Shown: positions 51,385-59,457 of the stretch, in pieces
How the letters are laid out: each line of letters begins with the position of its first letter
How positions within the stretch are numbered: position 1 is the stretch's first letter
Source: Victivallales bacterium
GTDB lineage: Bacteria > Verrucomicrobiota > Lentisphaeria > Oligosphaerales > Oligosphaeraceae
DNA: 64,000 nucleotides
Direction: 5' to 3'
NCBI GenBank assembly: GCA_017554445.1
Contig: JAFZIJ010000081.1
Coordinates: 34,480 to 98,479, forward strand
Made by a program: the position numbers and the translations under genes
Notes under the pieces: model-generated
Databases searched by the model: none
What the model was told of the DNA's origin: nothing
What the model saw: only the letters and a program-made list of their open reading frames with translations

Positions 51385-52608
51385 ATGCCTTCCAATAAAC
51401 TTATTGAAAAAGAGATTCCCGTCAAGGCGGTGACGCCGGATGACCAATACCAGTATTTCTTTGGTTATTTCGACAAATTCCAGTTCGATCCGTCTGACAA
51501 ATTGTTGTTGGGCAACCGAATTGATTTCGCCGCGCGTCAGCCGCGTTTCGGCGAGAAGAACACCATCGGTGTCATCGATCCGGAAAAAGCGTCGTTCGAA
51601 CCACTTGCGGAGACGTTGGCGTGGAACTGGCAGCAAGGCTCCATGCTGCAGTGGTTTTCGCAAGAAGAAGTCATCTACAACGATGTGGAGGACGGACAGT
51701 ACGTCGCGCGGATTCTTAATATAAATAATGGTAAGAAACGTACGTTGTGCCGCCCGATCTACTGCCTGACGAACGACCGCAAATATGCCATCAGCGTCAA
51801 TTTCGCACGGCTTGGCCGCGAGCGGCCAGGCTATGGCTACGACGGGCTTGAGGATCCCACCATCGACTATGCGCATCCGGAAAACGACGGTATTTTCATC
51901 GTTGATATCGAAAAGAATGCAGCGGAATTGATCATTTCACTGGATCAGATCGTTAAAGCCTATCCGCGCGATTCGATGTGGAACACGCCGAGCTGGTTCA
52001 ACCATCTGCTGTTCAGTCCTTCTGGCAGGCGTTTTGCGTTCTTCCACCGTTGGCGCACATGGAATAACAACGTCCGCCGCCACATCACCCACATGTTCAC
52101 GGCAAATATCGATGGATCAGAGATTTATCCGCTGAATCTTGAGGACATGAGCAGTCATTACGCGTGGATCAACGAGAAAGAGATTATCAATTACTCAAAC
52201 CGCTTCAAACGCGTCAACGGCAATCGTACAGATCAGCGCAACTGGCAGTACTATCGCTATTTAGATCAGACGGACAAGGTGGAAGTCGTTGCGGAAAACA
52301 TGTTCCCCGGCGACGGCCATTGTATCGCGTCGCCAGACGAAAAATGGATGGTGACGGATTCCTATCCGTATGGTGCGGCAGACAGCTCTCGACGGCTGTT
52401 CCTCTACAACTTCGCGACGCAACAAGGCTACCATATCGGCACGTTCTGGGCAGATCCTGTCTATCCAATTCCGACGCGTTGCGATTTGCATTCCCGCTGG
52501 TCTCATGATGGCAAACGGCTGACGTTCGATTCCATCCATGAAAAGGATGCAGATGGCCATGGCCGCCGCCGCATCTATTTGGCTGATGTGTCGGAAATCG
52601 TTGATTAA
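51385..52608 (+). CDS. PD40/TolB-like beta-propeller protein
   Basis: The 407-residue protein starts at ATG 51385 (MPSNKLIEKE), 2 bp after the preceding stop, behind AGAGGA. It reads like a propeller of TolB/oligogalacturonide-lyase type: repeated strands such as NHLLFSPSGRRFAFFHRW, MFTANIDGSEIYPL, HCIASPDEKWMVTDSYP and LHSRWSHDGKRLTFDS, each carrying the (S/P)DG or SPSG and F(A/V)F signatures of PD40 blades. Related cytoplasmic propellers (PL22) cleave unsaturated oligogalacturonides, which would fit the GH28-like neighbour, but I see no conserved lyase His set. Function uncertain. Confidence 0.75.
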   Translation: MPSNKLIEKEIPVKAVTPDDQYQYFFGYFDKFQFDPSDKLLLGNRIDFAARQPRFGEKNTIGVIDPEKASFEPLAETLAWNWQQGSMLQWFSQEEVIYNDVEDGQYVARILNINNGKKRTLCRPIYCLTNDRKYAISVNFARLGRERPGYGYDGLEDPTIDYAHPENDGIFIVDIEKNAAELIISLDQIVKAYPRDSMWNTPSWFNHLLFSPSGRRFAFFHRWRTWNNNVRRHITHMFTANIDGSEIYPLNLEDMSSHYAWINEKEIINYSNRFKRVNGNRTDQRNWQYYRYLDQTDKVEVVAENMFPGDGHCIASPDEKWMVTDSYPYGAADSSRRLFLYNFATQQGYHIGTFWADPVYPIPTRCDLHSRWSHDGKRLTFDSIHEKDADGHGRRRIYLADVSEIVD

Positions 52609-52678
52609 GAACCACGAATCAACATGAATCGACACGATTGTGCCTCGCCGTCGAAGCCGATAACCGCCAAAGGCGTCG

Positions 52679-52741
52679 CTTATGGCTGATGACCAATGGC
52701 TTATGGATTAGTGCCTTAAGCTTTAAGCCTTAAGCTTTTAG
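52679..52741. repeat. Nine 7-bp units after the propeller gene
   Basis: Units CTTATGG, CTGATGA, CCAATGG, CTTATGG, ATTAGTG, CCTTAAG, CTTTAAG, CCTTAAG and CTTTTAG. A hairpin-like GCCGATAACCGCC...GGCG segment (52654-52676) precedes them, echoing the stop-hairpin-then-heptamer order, though here it is 46 bp from the stop codon. Confidence 0.85.
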
Positions 52742-52868
52742 CTCCGCGAATGCGGCTTGGCTCCGGCGGCTCGGCGGTTTGTCACGCTTCGAGCGGAATT
52801 TACAATGGAGGTTCCATCGGCGTCCCGCCGTTGGAAGGCGCAGGCGGGACGCCCGCGCCACCCCCGTT
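52742..52868. repeat. GC-rich spacer repeats (CGGGACGCC family)
   Basis: No gene. Two GC-rich units with cores CGTCCCGCCG and GGCGGGACGCCC (52818-52855) resemble the 4713 and 40222 repeats. CGGCTTGG/GCTCCGGC segments can form further short hairpins. Confidence 0.75.
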
Positions 52869-53627
52869 TCAAAATTGCAGTTTGGCAGTTAGCGGGAAGT
52901 GGTCCGTATCTAGACCGTAGTCCTTCAACACCTTGAATTCCAGAACCTTGATCCATGGTGAGACGATGATGTTATCCGCCGGAATGTCGCGCAACGTGGC
53001 GGTGGTACCATATGTTTCGGAGCAGTTGGACAGCGTGTAACCGTTTTGTTTGAAAACATCGTATTCCGCTGGAATCTGGGCGTTGAAATCGCCGGTGAAA
53101 ACGGCGCCGTCGAACTGTTTCGCATCTTGAATCAGTTCTTTGAATTGGATTTGGCGGAGCTTCTGCGAAAGCGACCACTGTTCGCCGTCGGCTTTCTTGA
53201 TTTTGATATGGCCTTCCGCGACAAGATGCATGCCGTAGAAGGCCACTGACTTTCCGTTGATATCATAAACAAGACGGAAAGCACGGTAACGGGGTGACTT
53301 GTGTCCGTCAATTTCACGCGTCAATTTCACAATGGAAGCGGAAATTGGTGTGCGGGAGGTAGTTGCGCGAATGTCGAACTTCGGGAAACGGATGCCGTTG
53401 AATGGAAAATCGGAGGAATTATCCTCCATGAAAAAGATGTCTGCATCTACGTCCGCAAAGAGCTTCTGCCAGCGGCGGCGATAGTCTTCTGGTGCGGTCT
53501 TCTTGTCGCCGTAATGAAATTGGCCGCAGTTCACGCAGGCGACGGTCCAGATCGTCGCTTCCTGTGCATGGGAGATGACCGGCAGGAGTAGACAGGCGGC
53601 GACAATGAATGGACGGACGGTTGACAT
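52869..53627 (-). CDS. Secreted endonuclease/exonuclease/phosphatase-family protein
   Basis: The 252-residue protein has a signal peptide (MSTVRPFIVAACLLLPVISHAQ). The rest follows the EEP fold: DIFFMEDNSSD (Glu, metal), VAFYGMHLVAEG (His), FTGDFNAQIPAEY (Asp-Asn pair) and GLDTDHFPLTAKL (Asp-His catalytic end). Exported members are phosphodiesterases or sphingomyelinase-like enzymes, or degrade nucleic acids. The transporter gene starts 3 bp upstream in reading order (stop 53631), so the two genes form an operon. Confidence 0.9.
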   Translation of the reverse strand: MSTVRPFIVAACLLLPVISHAQEATIWTVACVNCGQFHYGDKKTAPEDYRRRWQKLFADVDADIFFMEDNSSDFPFNGIRFPKFDIRATTSRTPISASIVKLTREIDGHKSPRYRAFRLVYDINGKSVAFYGMHLVAEGHIKIKKADGEQWSLSQKLRQIQFKELIQDAKQFDGAVFTGDFNAQIPAEYDVFKQNGYTLSNCSETYGTTATLRDIPADNIIVSPWIKVLEFKVLKDYGLDTDHFPLTAKLQF

Positions 53628-53630
53628 GGA

Positions 53631-54587
53631 TTATATCTCCTTCTCAATCAACGGCTTTGAGTCTTCTGGAACGGTTGGTTCGGTTGAGTCTTTCTGCTGT
53701 GTCGGAACAGCCATGAACAAAATGGCCATGAGAGCAAAACAGAGTGTCAGATACCAGCTGCGGGTGCGTTTTTCATGGAAAAATGTCGTGGAAACGATGC
53801 ATGTCAAGAGGATGGAAGCGGAGCAGGATAGGGCGAAGAGCAAAGAGGCGGGTAGATGGAGGACGGCTTTCTGCAATGTGAACTGCAGGATGGTTCCGAA
53901 CGCGAGCATGAAGTTCCCGATCCAGCCTTTCCTGCTGAAATGCCACGTTTTACGTACGATGACATCCGCCGTGCAAAAAATGAAAATCGCGGCATAGAGA
54001 AGACAGAAAAAGACGTTGCCGTTGTTCTGCATGAGGCTTTCTTCCGAGCCTGGCACGTGATAGTACCAGCCGAATTTCATGCCGATTGCGCAACTGCTGA
54101 ACAGCGTTAGCATGGCCAATAGGGCGAGTCCGAACAGCCACGCGGGGCTGCGCAATTTGTCGCCTTCCGGCTTCTCCTGTCCGAAAGACGCGGAGACGAT
54201 AGCCGCGAAAAGCGCCAGCAACGCAAGAAAATAAAACACAGTAAATGGTTCGTTATAAGCGAAATAGGAGAAAATAATGGCGGGCATGAACTGCAATGCG
54301 GCGGCGCACCATACGAGCGACAACGGCCCCATGTCCAACGTGACTTTCAACATGATCTGCCCAAAATATTGTGCGACGCCTGTCACGATGGTCAAGACGA
54401 CCATCTGCCATGTCAGCAGTTGCCATTCGCCAAACATGGCCGCGCGGATCCCGAAGAAGATTACGCCGAAAAACGCGAGAACGGACGCGCTTTGCAAGGC
54501 GTTGACCTTGCCCGCTCCGGAGATTTTGTAGCCGATGCCGCCAAGGCCTCCCAAGAGACCGCTGAGGATTGCGATGAAGAATGACAT
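53631..54587 (-). CDS. DMT/EamA-like membrane transporter
   Basis: The 318-residue protein (start MSFFIAILSGLLGG at 54587; a longer frame lies in an AT-rich spacer) has ten hydrophobic segments in two groups. ISGAGKVNALQSASVLAFFG and MGPLSLVWCAAALQFMPAIIF are consistent with the DMT superfamily. It ends in a polar tail with many Pro and Glu. It precedes the EEP gene by 3 bp. Substrate unknown; the context suggests sugars or their phosphates. Confidence 0.85.
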   Translation of the reverse strand: MSFFIAILSGLLGGLGGIGYKISGAGKVNALQSASVLAFFGVIFFGIRAAMFGEWQLLTWQMVVLTIVTGVAQYFGQIMLKVTLDMGPLSLVWCAAALQFMPAIIFSYFAYNEPFTVFYFLALLALFAAIVSASFGQEKPEGDKLRSPAWLFGLALLAMLTLFSSCAIGMKFGWYYHVPGSEESLMQNNGNVFFCLLYAAIFIFCTADVIVRKTWHFSRKGWIGNFMLAFGTILQFTLQKAVLHLPASLLFALSCSASILLTCIVSTTFFHEKRTRSWYLTLCFALMAILFMAVPTQQKDSTEPTVPEDSKPLIEKEI

Positions 54588-54687
54588 GATGATGAGTCGA
54601 TGGATGGATAAATCGTGGTGTGGTTTTTTACAGACATTATAATATATTATGGAAAAGGATTTGAACCAGAATACATAGAGTAGCCAG
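54588..54687. promoter_or_regulatory. Divergent spacer of the transporter and GH106-like genes
   Basis: 100 bp containing an AT-rich patch (TATAATATATTATGG at about 54639-54653) that could be a -10 element. No array is present. The plus-strand gene has only a weak AGAG. Confidence 0.35.
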
Positions 54688-57135
54688 ATGAAAAAAGAGC
54701 AAAATCCACTGATTCCAATGAGCGCTGTCACGGGGCGCCCGACTAGAGAGTTCATCCGTTGGTTCATGGGCGAGTTCCGCCGCGTCGGCATCACGCAGTT
54801 TCTTGTGTATCCGCGGGCGGGCTGTGAGATTCCGTATTTATCCGAAGAATGGTTCTCAACCGTCGGATGGATTCTGGAAACTGCTGAGGATCAAGGGTTT
54901 GAATCAATCTGGCTGTATGACGAATTCAACTGGCCAAGCGGACAATGCGGCGGCCGAGTTATGGCGGAGAAGCCGGAATACGGTTCGCAATTCCTTACAG
55001 CTGAACGGATTGAAGATGGTACCGTACGGTTCAATTTTGGTCTTGACAGCAAATATCCGAATCTGCTCAATCCAGACGCGGTGGATTTTTTCATCAAGAC
55101 GACACATGAAGAGTACTACCGCCGTTTCGGCGACCGTTTCGGCAAGATTATAAAAGGCATTTTCAGCGATGAGCCGTCGTTTGGCTATCCAACCACTCTT
55201 TTGACATCGAATGCTTCGTCGAAGATCCAAATAGCCTGGTATCCGAAGCTGGAAGAAGATTACAAATCTTTGACAGGACGTGATTTGAAGGATGACATGA
55301 AACGTCAGCTGGAAGGCACCGCCAATTTGGATTTCATCAACGGCTACCATGAAGTGGTCGGAAAACGCTTCCGCGAAACGTTCTTTGATAAAATTCGCAC
55401 TTGGTGTGACGCACACGGAATTTTGCTGACAGGACATCTGATGGCCGAACACAACATCCATGCGTTGCGATTCAATGGCGATCCGCTGTTGGCGATTGAT
55501 GGTTTCTCCATGCCCGGCATGGACGAAATCAATACGTCCACGACGTTGGATCGAATTGAATGGCAGACACTTGGAACGGCACGCTACGGCGTTGAAAAAC
55601 GTGGCAACGGCGGATTGGCGGAACTGTTCGCGTTGGGGCCGGCTGATCTGCCAGCCATGAAATATCGCCAGATGATCTGGCTCGTCGCCATGTTTGGCAT
55701 CGATCATTATCTGATGGCCGTCGCTCAGTTCCAGGCGCAGGGAAACATCTACAAAAAAGGATGGTACAATCCAACCACGCCTGCGCAGACATGGTTTGAC
55801 CACTATGCGGAGCTTGGCGAAGACGCGGCGAAAGCGGCATCGTTCGCAAGTCGGAAAGTCTTGCCGGAAATAGAGATACGCTATGCGGAATATGAGCCGA
55901 ATCAGAATGACATGCTGAAAAAACTGGTCGCCGCGCAACGGTCGTGGAAGTTCATCCATCGTCATGATACGGCTTCGCAAGACGCACCCGCCGTGCTGCG
56001 GATTGATCATGACGGCATCGTTGAAGAGAAATCCGGCAAGCATTTTACAAACATTGATGCCTTCATTGACTGGGCCGAAGGCAACATTCCACGAATCGCG
56101 ACAGTCACCGACGTGGAGGGAAAACGCGTTCGCGATGTATTGACAAGATGTTATGAAGACGGCAATGCCGTTATACTTGATTTGCGTGAGCGGAAAAACG
56201 AACCGCGAGTGTTGGCATTGGATTTCAATGGCTTCAAGACGGTATTTGCCTTGTGGGCAGGTGGTTGCGTTGTCGTCGGTCCAGACGGCATCACACCTGG
56301 AGCCGTTGTTTCGGCGTTTCCGAAATCCATTGGCATCGGTTGCGATGATTGGCAGCTTTCGTTGGAACGTCCGAATATCCTATGCCCGGAATACAATGAT
56401 GAGAAGACGCTCATTCTGACGGTGAAGGAGGGTGTCGGAGATGTCATTATCATGTTGCGCCGTTATGGTAAGGATGCCTCCGCAATGTTGGACAGCGAGA
56501 AAATACCAGTTTTAAACTCCCCCAACGCATTGCCGCAGGGCTTGAACGAACTGTATCTTCAGACAGTGCCCATGAGTCTGTGCGTCGGCGATCATGTCAT
56601 TCAGCTGACGGGAGATGCGGAGGAATATCCGTACCTGCCAGGCATTTTCATGGCGGGCGGTTTTGCTGTGGAGGCAACGGATGTCGCGAATGGCAAAATG
56701 ACGATTTGCAGATTGCCTGAAAATGTATCGTATGGCGATTTGACAGTGAAGGGACTCCGTAACTACGCGGGGCGGGTCATTCTGTGCAAGACCGTTCACG
56801 TTCCAGAGAATGCCGCATTCATTCGCTTGGATACGAATGACTTATGTGCGGATGTCATGCTGGATGACACGATCCTTGGCGCGAAAGTGTCGGTACCGTT
56901 CATCCATCCAAAGAGCCTTGGCGCAAAGGCATGGGCACCGTTCATCTGGCCGGTGCCGACGGAAAAGCGCGGCAAAAAAGTGAAGCTGTCGGTCATATTG
57001 GACGCACCTGTTTCCGCCATTTTCGGCCGTGAACGTTTCCGCAAAATGAACGCAGGATTGTTCACGCCGCCGGCTACCGACGGCGCAATCGGAATCTTTG
57101 CCGCTGATTGGCTTTTAGAAGAACCAACTCATTGA
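54688..57135 (+). CDS. GH106-like putative alpha-L-rhamnosidase family protein
   Basis: The 815-residue protein has no signal peptide. Its start, GEFRRVGITQFLVYPRAGCE, SEEWFSTVGWILE and ESIWLYDEFNWPSGQCGGRV (about 72-91), closely follows the N-terminal barrel pattern of GH106-like and GH2-related proteins. KGIFSDEPSFGYP (about 155-167) offers an Asp-Glu pair. Later domains include WLVAMFGIDHYLMA and a C-terminal sandwich (NAAFIRLDTNDLCADVMLDD). Rhamnosidases of this type act on rhamnogalacturonan. The gene is followed 22 bp later by an epimerase gene. Family assignment is by pattern only. Confidence 0.75.
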   Translation: MKKEQNPLIPMSAVTGRPTREFIRWFMGEFRRVGITQFLVYPRAGCEIPYLSEEWFSTVGWILETAEDQGFESIWLYDEFNWPSGQCGGRVMAEKPEYGSQFLTAERIEDGTVRFNFGLDSKYPNLLNPDAVDFFIKTTHEEYYRRFGDRFGKIIKGIFSDEPSFGYPTTLLTSNASSKIQIAWYPKLEEDYKSLTGRDLKDDMKRQLEGTANLDFINGYHEVVGKRFRETFFDKIRTWCDAHGILLTGHLMAEHNIHALRFNGDPLLAIDGFSMPGMDEINTSTTLDRIEWQTLGTARYGVEKRGNGGLAELFALGPADLPAMKYRQMIWLVAMFGIDHYLMAVAQFQAQGNIYKKGWYNPTTPAQTWFDHYAELGEDAAKAASFASRKVLPEIEIRYAEYEPNQNDMLKKLVAAQRSWKFIHRHDTASQDAPAVLRIDHDGIVEEKSGKHFTNIDAFIDWAEGNIPRIATVTDVEGKRVRDVLTRCYEDGNAVILDLRERKNEPRVLALDFNGFKTVFALWAGGCVVVGPDGITPGAVVSAFPKSIGIGCDDWQLSLERPNILCPEYNDEKTLILTVKEGVGDVIIMLRRYGKDASAMLDSEKIPVLNSPNALPQGLNELYLQTVPMSLCVGDHVIQLTGDAEEYPYLPGIFMAGGFAVEATDVANGKMTICRLPENVSYGDLTVKGLRNYAGRVILCKTVHVPENAAFIRLDTNDLCADVMLDDTILGAKVSVPFIHPKSLGAKAWAPFIWPVPTEKRGKKVKLSVILDAPVSAIFGRERFRKMNAGLFTPPATDGAIGIFAADWLLEEPTH

Positions 57136-57157
57136 AATAGAATAGCAAAGGAGCAAC

Positions 57158-57985
57158 ATGAAACTTGCGATTTCGACATTGGGATGCCCGAATTGGACGT
57201 TTCAGCAGGTCTTGGAAAACTTCCATGCCTATGGCGTGCAGGGCATCGAAGTCCGCGGCATCGATGGCAAGATGGAAGCGGATGAAATCACGTGGTTTGC
57301 GCCAGATAAACAGTCGGAAACGAAAGCCCTGCTCAAACAGTATGGCCTGGCTATCATCGGTTTCGGTTCTTCCTTCAGTTTCCATGACGCGGCCAAAGTC
57401 GCGACGGTCATCGAAAAAGCGAAAAAGACCATCGACATTCTGGAACGGATGGAGATTCCCGCCATGCGCGTTTTCGGCAACAACATTCCAGATCCGACGA
57501 AAAAAGAAGAGACCGTAAAACGCGTGGCGGACGGCATCTGCGAAGTCGCCGCATATGGCCATCAGCATGGCGTCGATGTCAATCTGGAAGTCCATGGCGA
57601 TTTCAATACGGCGGACACGCTCGGCCCAATCGTCGAAGCGTTCAAACAGACGCCCGGAGCGGGCATTCTGTGGGACATCGAACACAGCGATAAAACCTAC
57701 GGCGACAACTACATGGAATTCTACACGATGATCAAGCCGCTCTTGAAGCACATGCACATCAAAGACTATCTGCGCAAGAAGGCCGATGGCGCAAAAGACT
57801 GGACGTTGGTGAAGGTCGGCGACGGCGAGATTCCAATCGTTCCCATATTAAAACAGGTGATCGCAGATGGATACGATGGCTATTTCTCCTTTGAATGGGA
57901 GAAGAAATGGCATCCGGAAATCGACGAGCCCGAAATCGCCTTCCCGCATTTTGTGCAAAAAATGCATGAATGGCTAAAGAATTGA
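57158..57985 (+). CDS. Sugar phosphate isomerase/epimerase-like TIM barrel
   Basis: The 275-residue protein is another xylose isomerase-like barrel: YGVQGIEVRGIDG, GLAIIGFGSSF, MEIPAMRVFGNNIP, VNLEVHGDF (Glu), GAGILWDIEHSD (Asp, His), HMHIKDY (His) and FSFEWEKKWH (Glu). AAGGAG stands 6 nt from the ATG. It is co-transcribed with the GH106-like gene. It may isomerise the sugar released by that enzyme, for example L-rhamnose, but the substrate is not fixed by sequence. Two kinds of repeat array follow its stop codon. Confidence 0.92.
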   Translation: MKLAISTLGCPNWTFQQVLENFHAYGVQGIEVRGIDGKMEADEITWFAPDKQSETKALLKQYGLAIIGFGSSFSFHDAAKVATVIEKAKKTIDILERMEIPAMRVFGNNIPDPTKKEETVKRVADGICEVAAYGHQHGVDVNLEVHGDFNTADTLGPIVEAFKQTPGAGILWDIEHSDKTYGDNYMEFYTMIKPLLKHMHIKDYLRKKADGAKDWTLVKVGDGEIPIVPILKQVIADGYDGYFSFEWEKKWHPEIDEPEIAFPHFVQKMHEWLKN

Positions 57986-57987
57986 AG

Positions 57988-58097
57988 CTCTGGAAGTTCT
58001 GGATGTTCTGGATACACACAAACCACTAACCACTAACCACTAACCACTAACCACTAACCACTAACCACTAACCACTAACCACTAACCACTAACCACT
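57988..58097 (+). repeat. Three 9-bp CTGGA units, then eleven 7-bp AACCACT units
   Basis: Nonamers CTCTGGAAG, TTCTGGATG, TTCTGGATA (57988-58014) begin 2 bp after the stop. After six bases, AACCACT is repeated eleven times perfectly (58021-58097) and ends four A before the ATG at 58102. No Shine-Dalgarno lies in the array. Confidence 0.97.
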
Positions 58098-58101
58098 AAA
58101 A

Positions 58102-59085
58102 ATGCGTAACTTACTTATTGGCATATTATTGTGCGGTGTCGGAATATCGTCGGCGTTGGAGCCTATCAAGAATCCCGTGTATGGCGGCAACGCGCCCGAT
58201 CCAACCATCTGGCAGGCGGACGACGGCATGTACTACTGTTGCGCGACACCTGGTGGCGGTCGCGGCCTGATTCTGCAGAGCAAGAATCTCGTCAAATGGG
58301 AAAGCTCCGGAAAACGACCTTTCTCGGAAGAGATGATTCAAGTTATCCATAAGGAATTCAAGAACATATGGGCACCCGACATGATCCGCCTCAACGGCAA
58401 ATGGATGTTCTATGTGACGCTCTACAATTCCGCGCGCGATTCCGCTATCGCCGTTTTCAGTAGCGACAATGCCACTGGCCCGTTCGAAGACATGCATGTC
58501 ATTACGCGCAGCAAAGATACGAACATCAAAGACACGATCGATCCGGAAGTCGTGAAGGATCCGGACACCGGCAAATTATGGCTCTTCTTCGGTAGCATCG
58601 GCAAGATGCATCGCGTCGAGCTGAAGCCAGATGGCCTGTCGGTAGTCGATAATGCGCAGTATGTCCATGTCGCGGGGCTGGATTCAGACCAGAATCGTTC
58701 GCGTTCAAAAGTTTACGAAGGCTGCTATCTGTATCGCCGCGACGGCTGGTGGTATCTTTTCGCCAGTTGCGGATGGTACAACAATCATACCTATTCGCTC
58801 GTTGTCGGCCGTAGCAAGACGCTCGACGGCGAATTCGTCGACAAGGAAGGCAAGCCGATGAAGGAAGGCAACGCGACGAAAATCTTGCGTTCGGATGCGG
58901 GCGACGAATTCTACGGGCCTGGACACAACGGCGAAATCATCACGGATGGCGACGGCAAGACGTACATGTTCTACCATTGCCATCAAGCCTCCTTGAACAA
59001 AGGATGGCTGCGCAACCTCCACCTGCAGGAAATCCTGTGGGGCGAAGACGGCTGGCCGTATTTCGAAACCGGCAAGCCTAAATAA
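58102..59085 (+). CDS. Secreted GH43 arabinanase/xylosidase-like enzyme
   Basis: The 327-residue protein has a signal peptide (MRNLLIGILLCGVGISSA) and a five-bladed propeller with the GH43 acids: GGNAPDPTIWQ (Asp base, about 31), TIDPEVVKDP (Asp, about 153) and KVYEGCYLYRRDG (Glu acid, about 200). The family includes endo-arabinanases and beta-xylosidases. Its length fits a single GH43 domain. It is probably exported to the periplasm or surface. No Shine-Dalgarno is visible; its start follows an AACCACT array plus four A, the same context as the 25814-27277 gene. Confidence 0.93.
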   Translation: MRNLLIGILLCGVGISSALEPIKNPVYGGNAPDPTIWQADDGMYYCCATPGGGRGLILQSKNLVKWESSGKRPFSEEMIQVIHKEFKNIWAPDMIRLNGKWMFYVTLYNSARDSAIAVFSSDNATGPFEDMHVITRSKDTNIKDTIDPEVVKDPDTGKLWLFFGSIGKMHRVELKPDGLSVVDNAQYVHVAGLDSDQNRSRSKVYEGCYLYRRDGWWYLFASCGWYNNHTYSLVVGRSKTLDGEFVDKEGKPMKEGNATKILRSDAGDEFYGPGHNGEIITDGDGKTYMFYHCHQASLNKGWLRNLHLQEILWGEDGWPYFETGKPK

Positions 59086-59099
59086 CCGCCTTTGGCGGT
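59085..59099 (+). terminator. Short hairpin at the GH43 stop codon
   Basis: ACCGCC, loop TTT, GGCGGT. The first base is the last base of the TAA stop codon (59083-59085). Heptamers begin 2 bp later. Confidence 0.65.
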
Positions 59100-59100
59100 G

Positions 59101-59283
59101 CTTATGGCCTATGGCTTATGGCCTATGGGCTTGGTATTCTGGAAGTTCTGGAAGTTCTGGATGTTCTGGATGTTCTGGATATTCTGGATATTCTGGATAT
59201 TCTGGATATTCTGGAAGTTCTGGAGAGAGTGATTGTGGAAATGTTTTTTCCAGCTAATCCAGAATATCCAGAGTATCCAGCCA
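59101..59283 (+). repeat. Heptamers, ten 9-bp units and four inverted 9-bp units
   Basis: CTTATGG, CCTATGG, CTTATGG, CCTATGG (59101-59128), then ten CTGGA nonamers (59137-59226: TTCTGGAAG twice, TTCTGGATG twice, TTCTGGATA four times, TTCTGGAAG, TTCTGGAGA), a 21-bp gap, and four inverted units TTCCAGCTA, ATCCAGAAT, ATCCAGAGT, ATCCAGCCA (59248-59283). This copies the order at 49106-49227 and the dyad layout at 2522-2688. Confidence 0.95.
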
Positions 59284-59457
59284 TTTTATCGGCGAAAGAT
59301 GGCAACGCGCTGCATTTGCTTTCAGCTTTAAGCTTTAAGCTTTAGGCTGTTTGCTTGAATATGACAATTATACCATTATATTAAATGTTTCAACGTCGTG
59401 TTTTTAATGGAGAAAAAATTCTCTAATTGCGCGTAAAAAGAACCAAGGAGTAAAAAA
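59284..59457 (+). promoter_or_regulatory. serC upstream region
   Basis: The remaining part of the 372-bp gap holds an AAGCTTTAAGCTTTAAGC heptamer-like tract (59326-59344), an AT-rich promoter-like region (TATACCATTATATT near 59369-59382) and a GGAGAAAAAATTCTC hairpin (59410-59424) before the serC ribosome-binding site. No gene seen. Confidence 0.45.

Noticed and set aside
58021..58097. Telomere- or centromere-like repeat
   Set aside because: The array lies between two genes of one probable operon and ends at a start codon, so a chromosome-end role does not fit.
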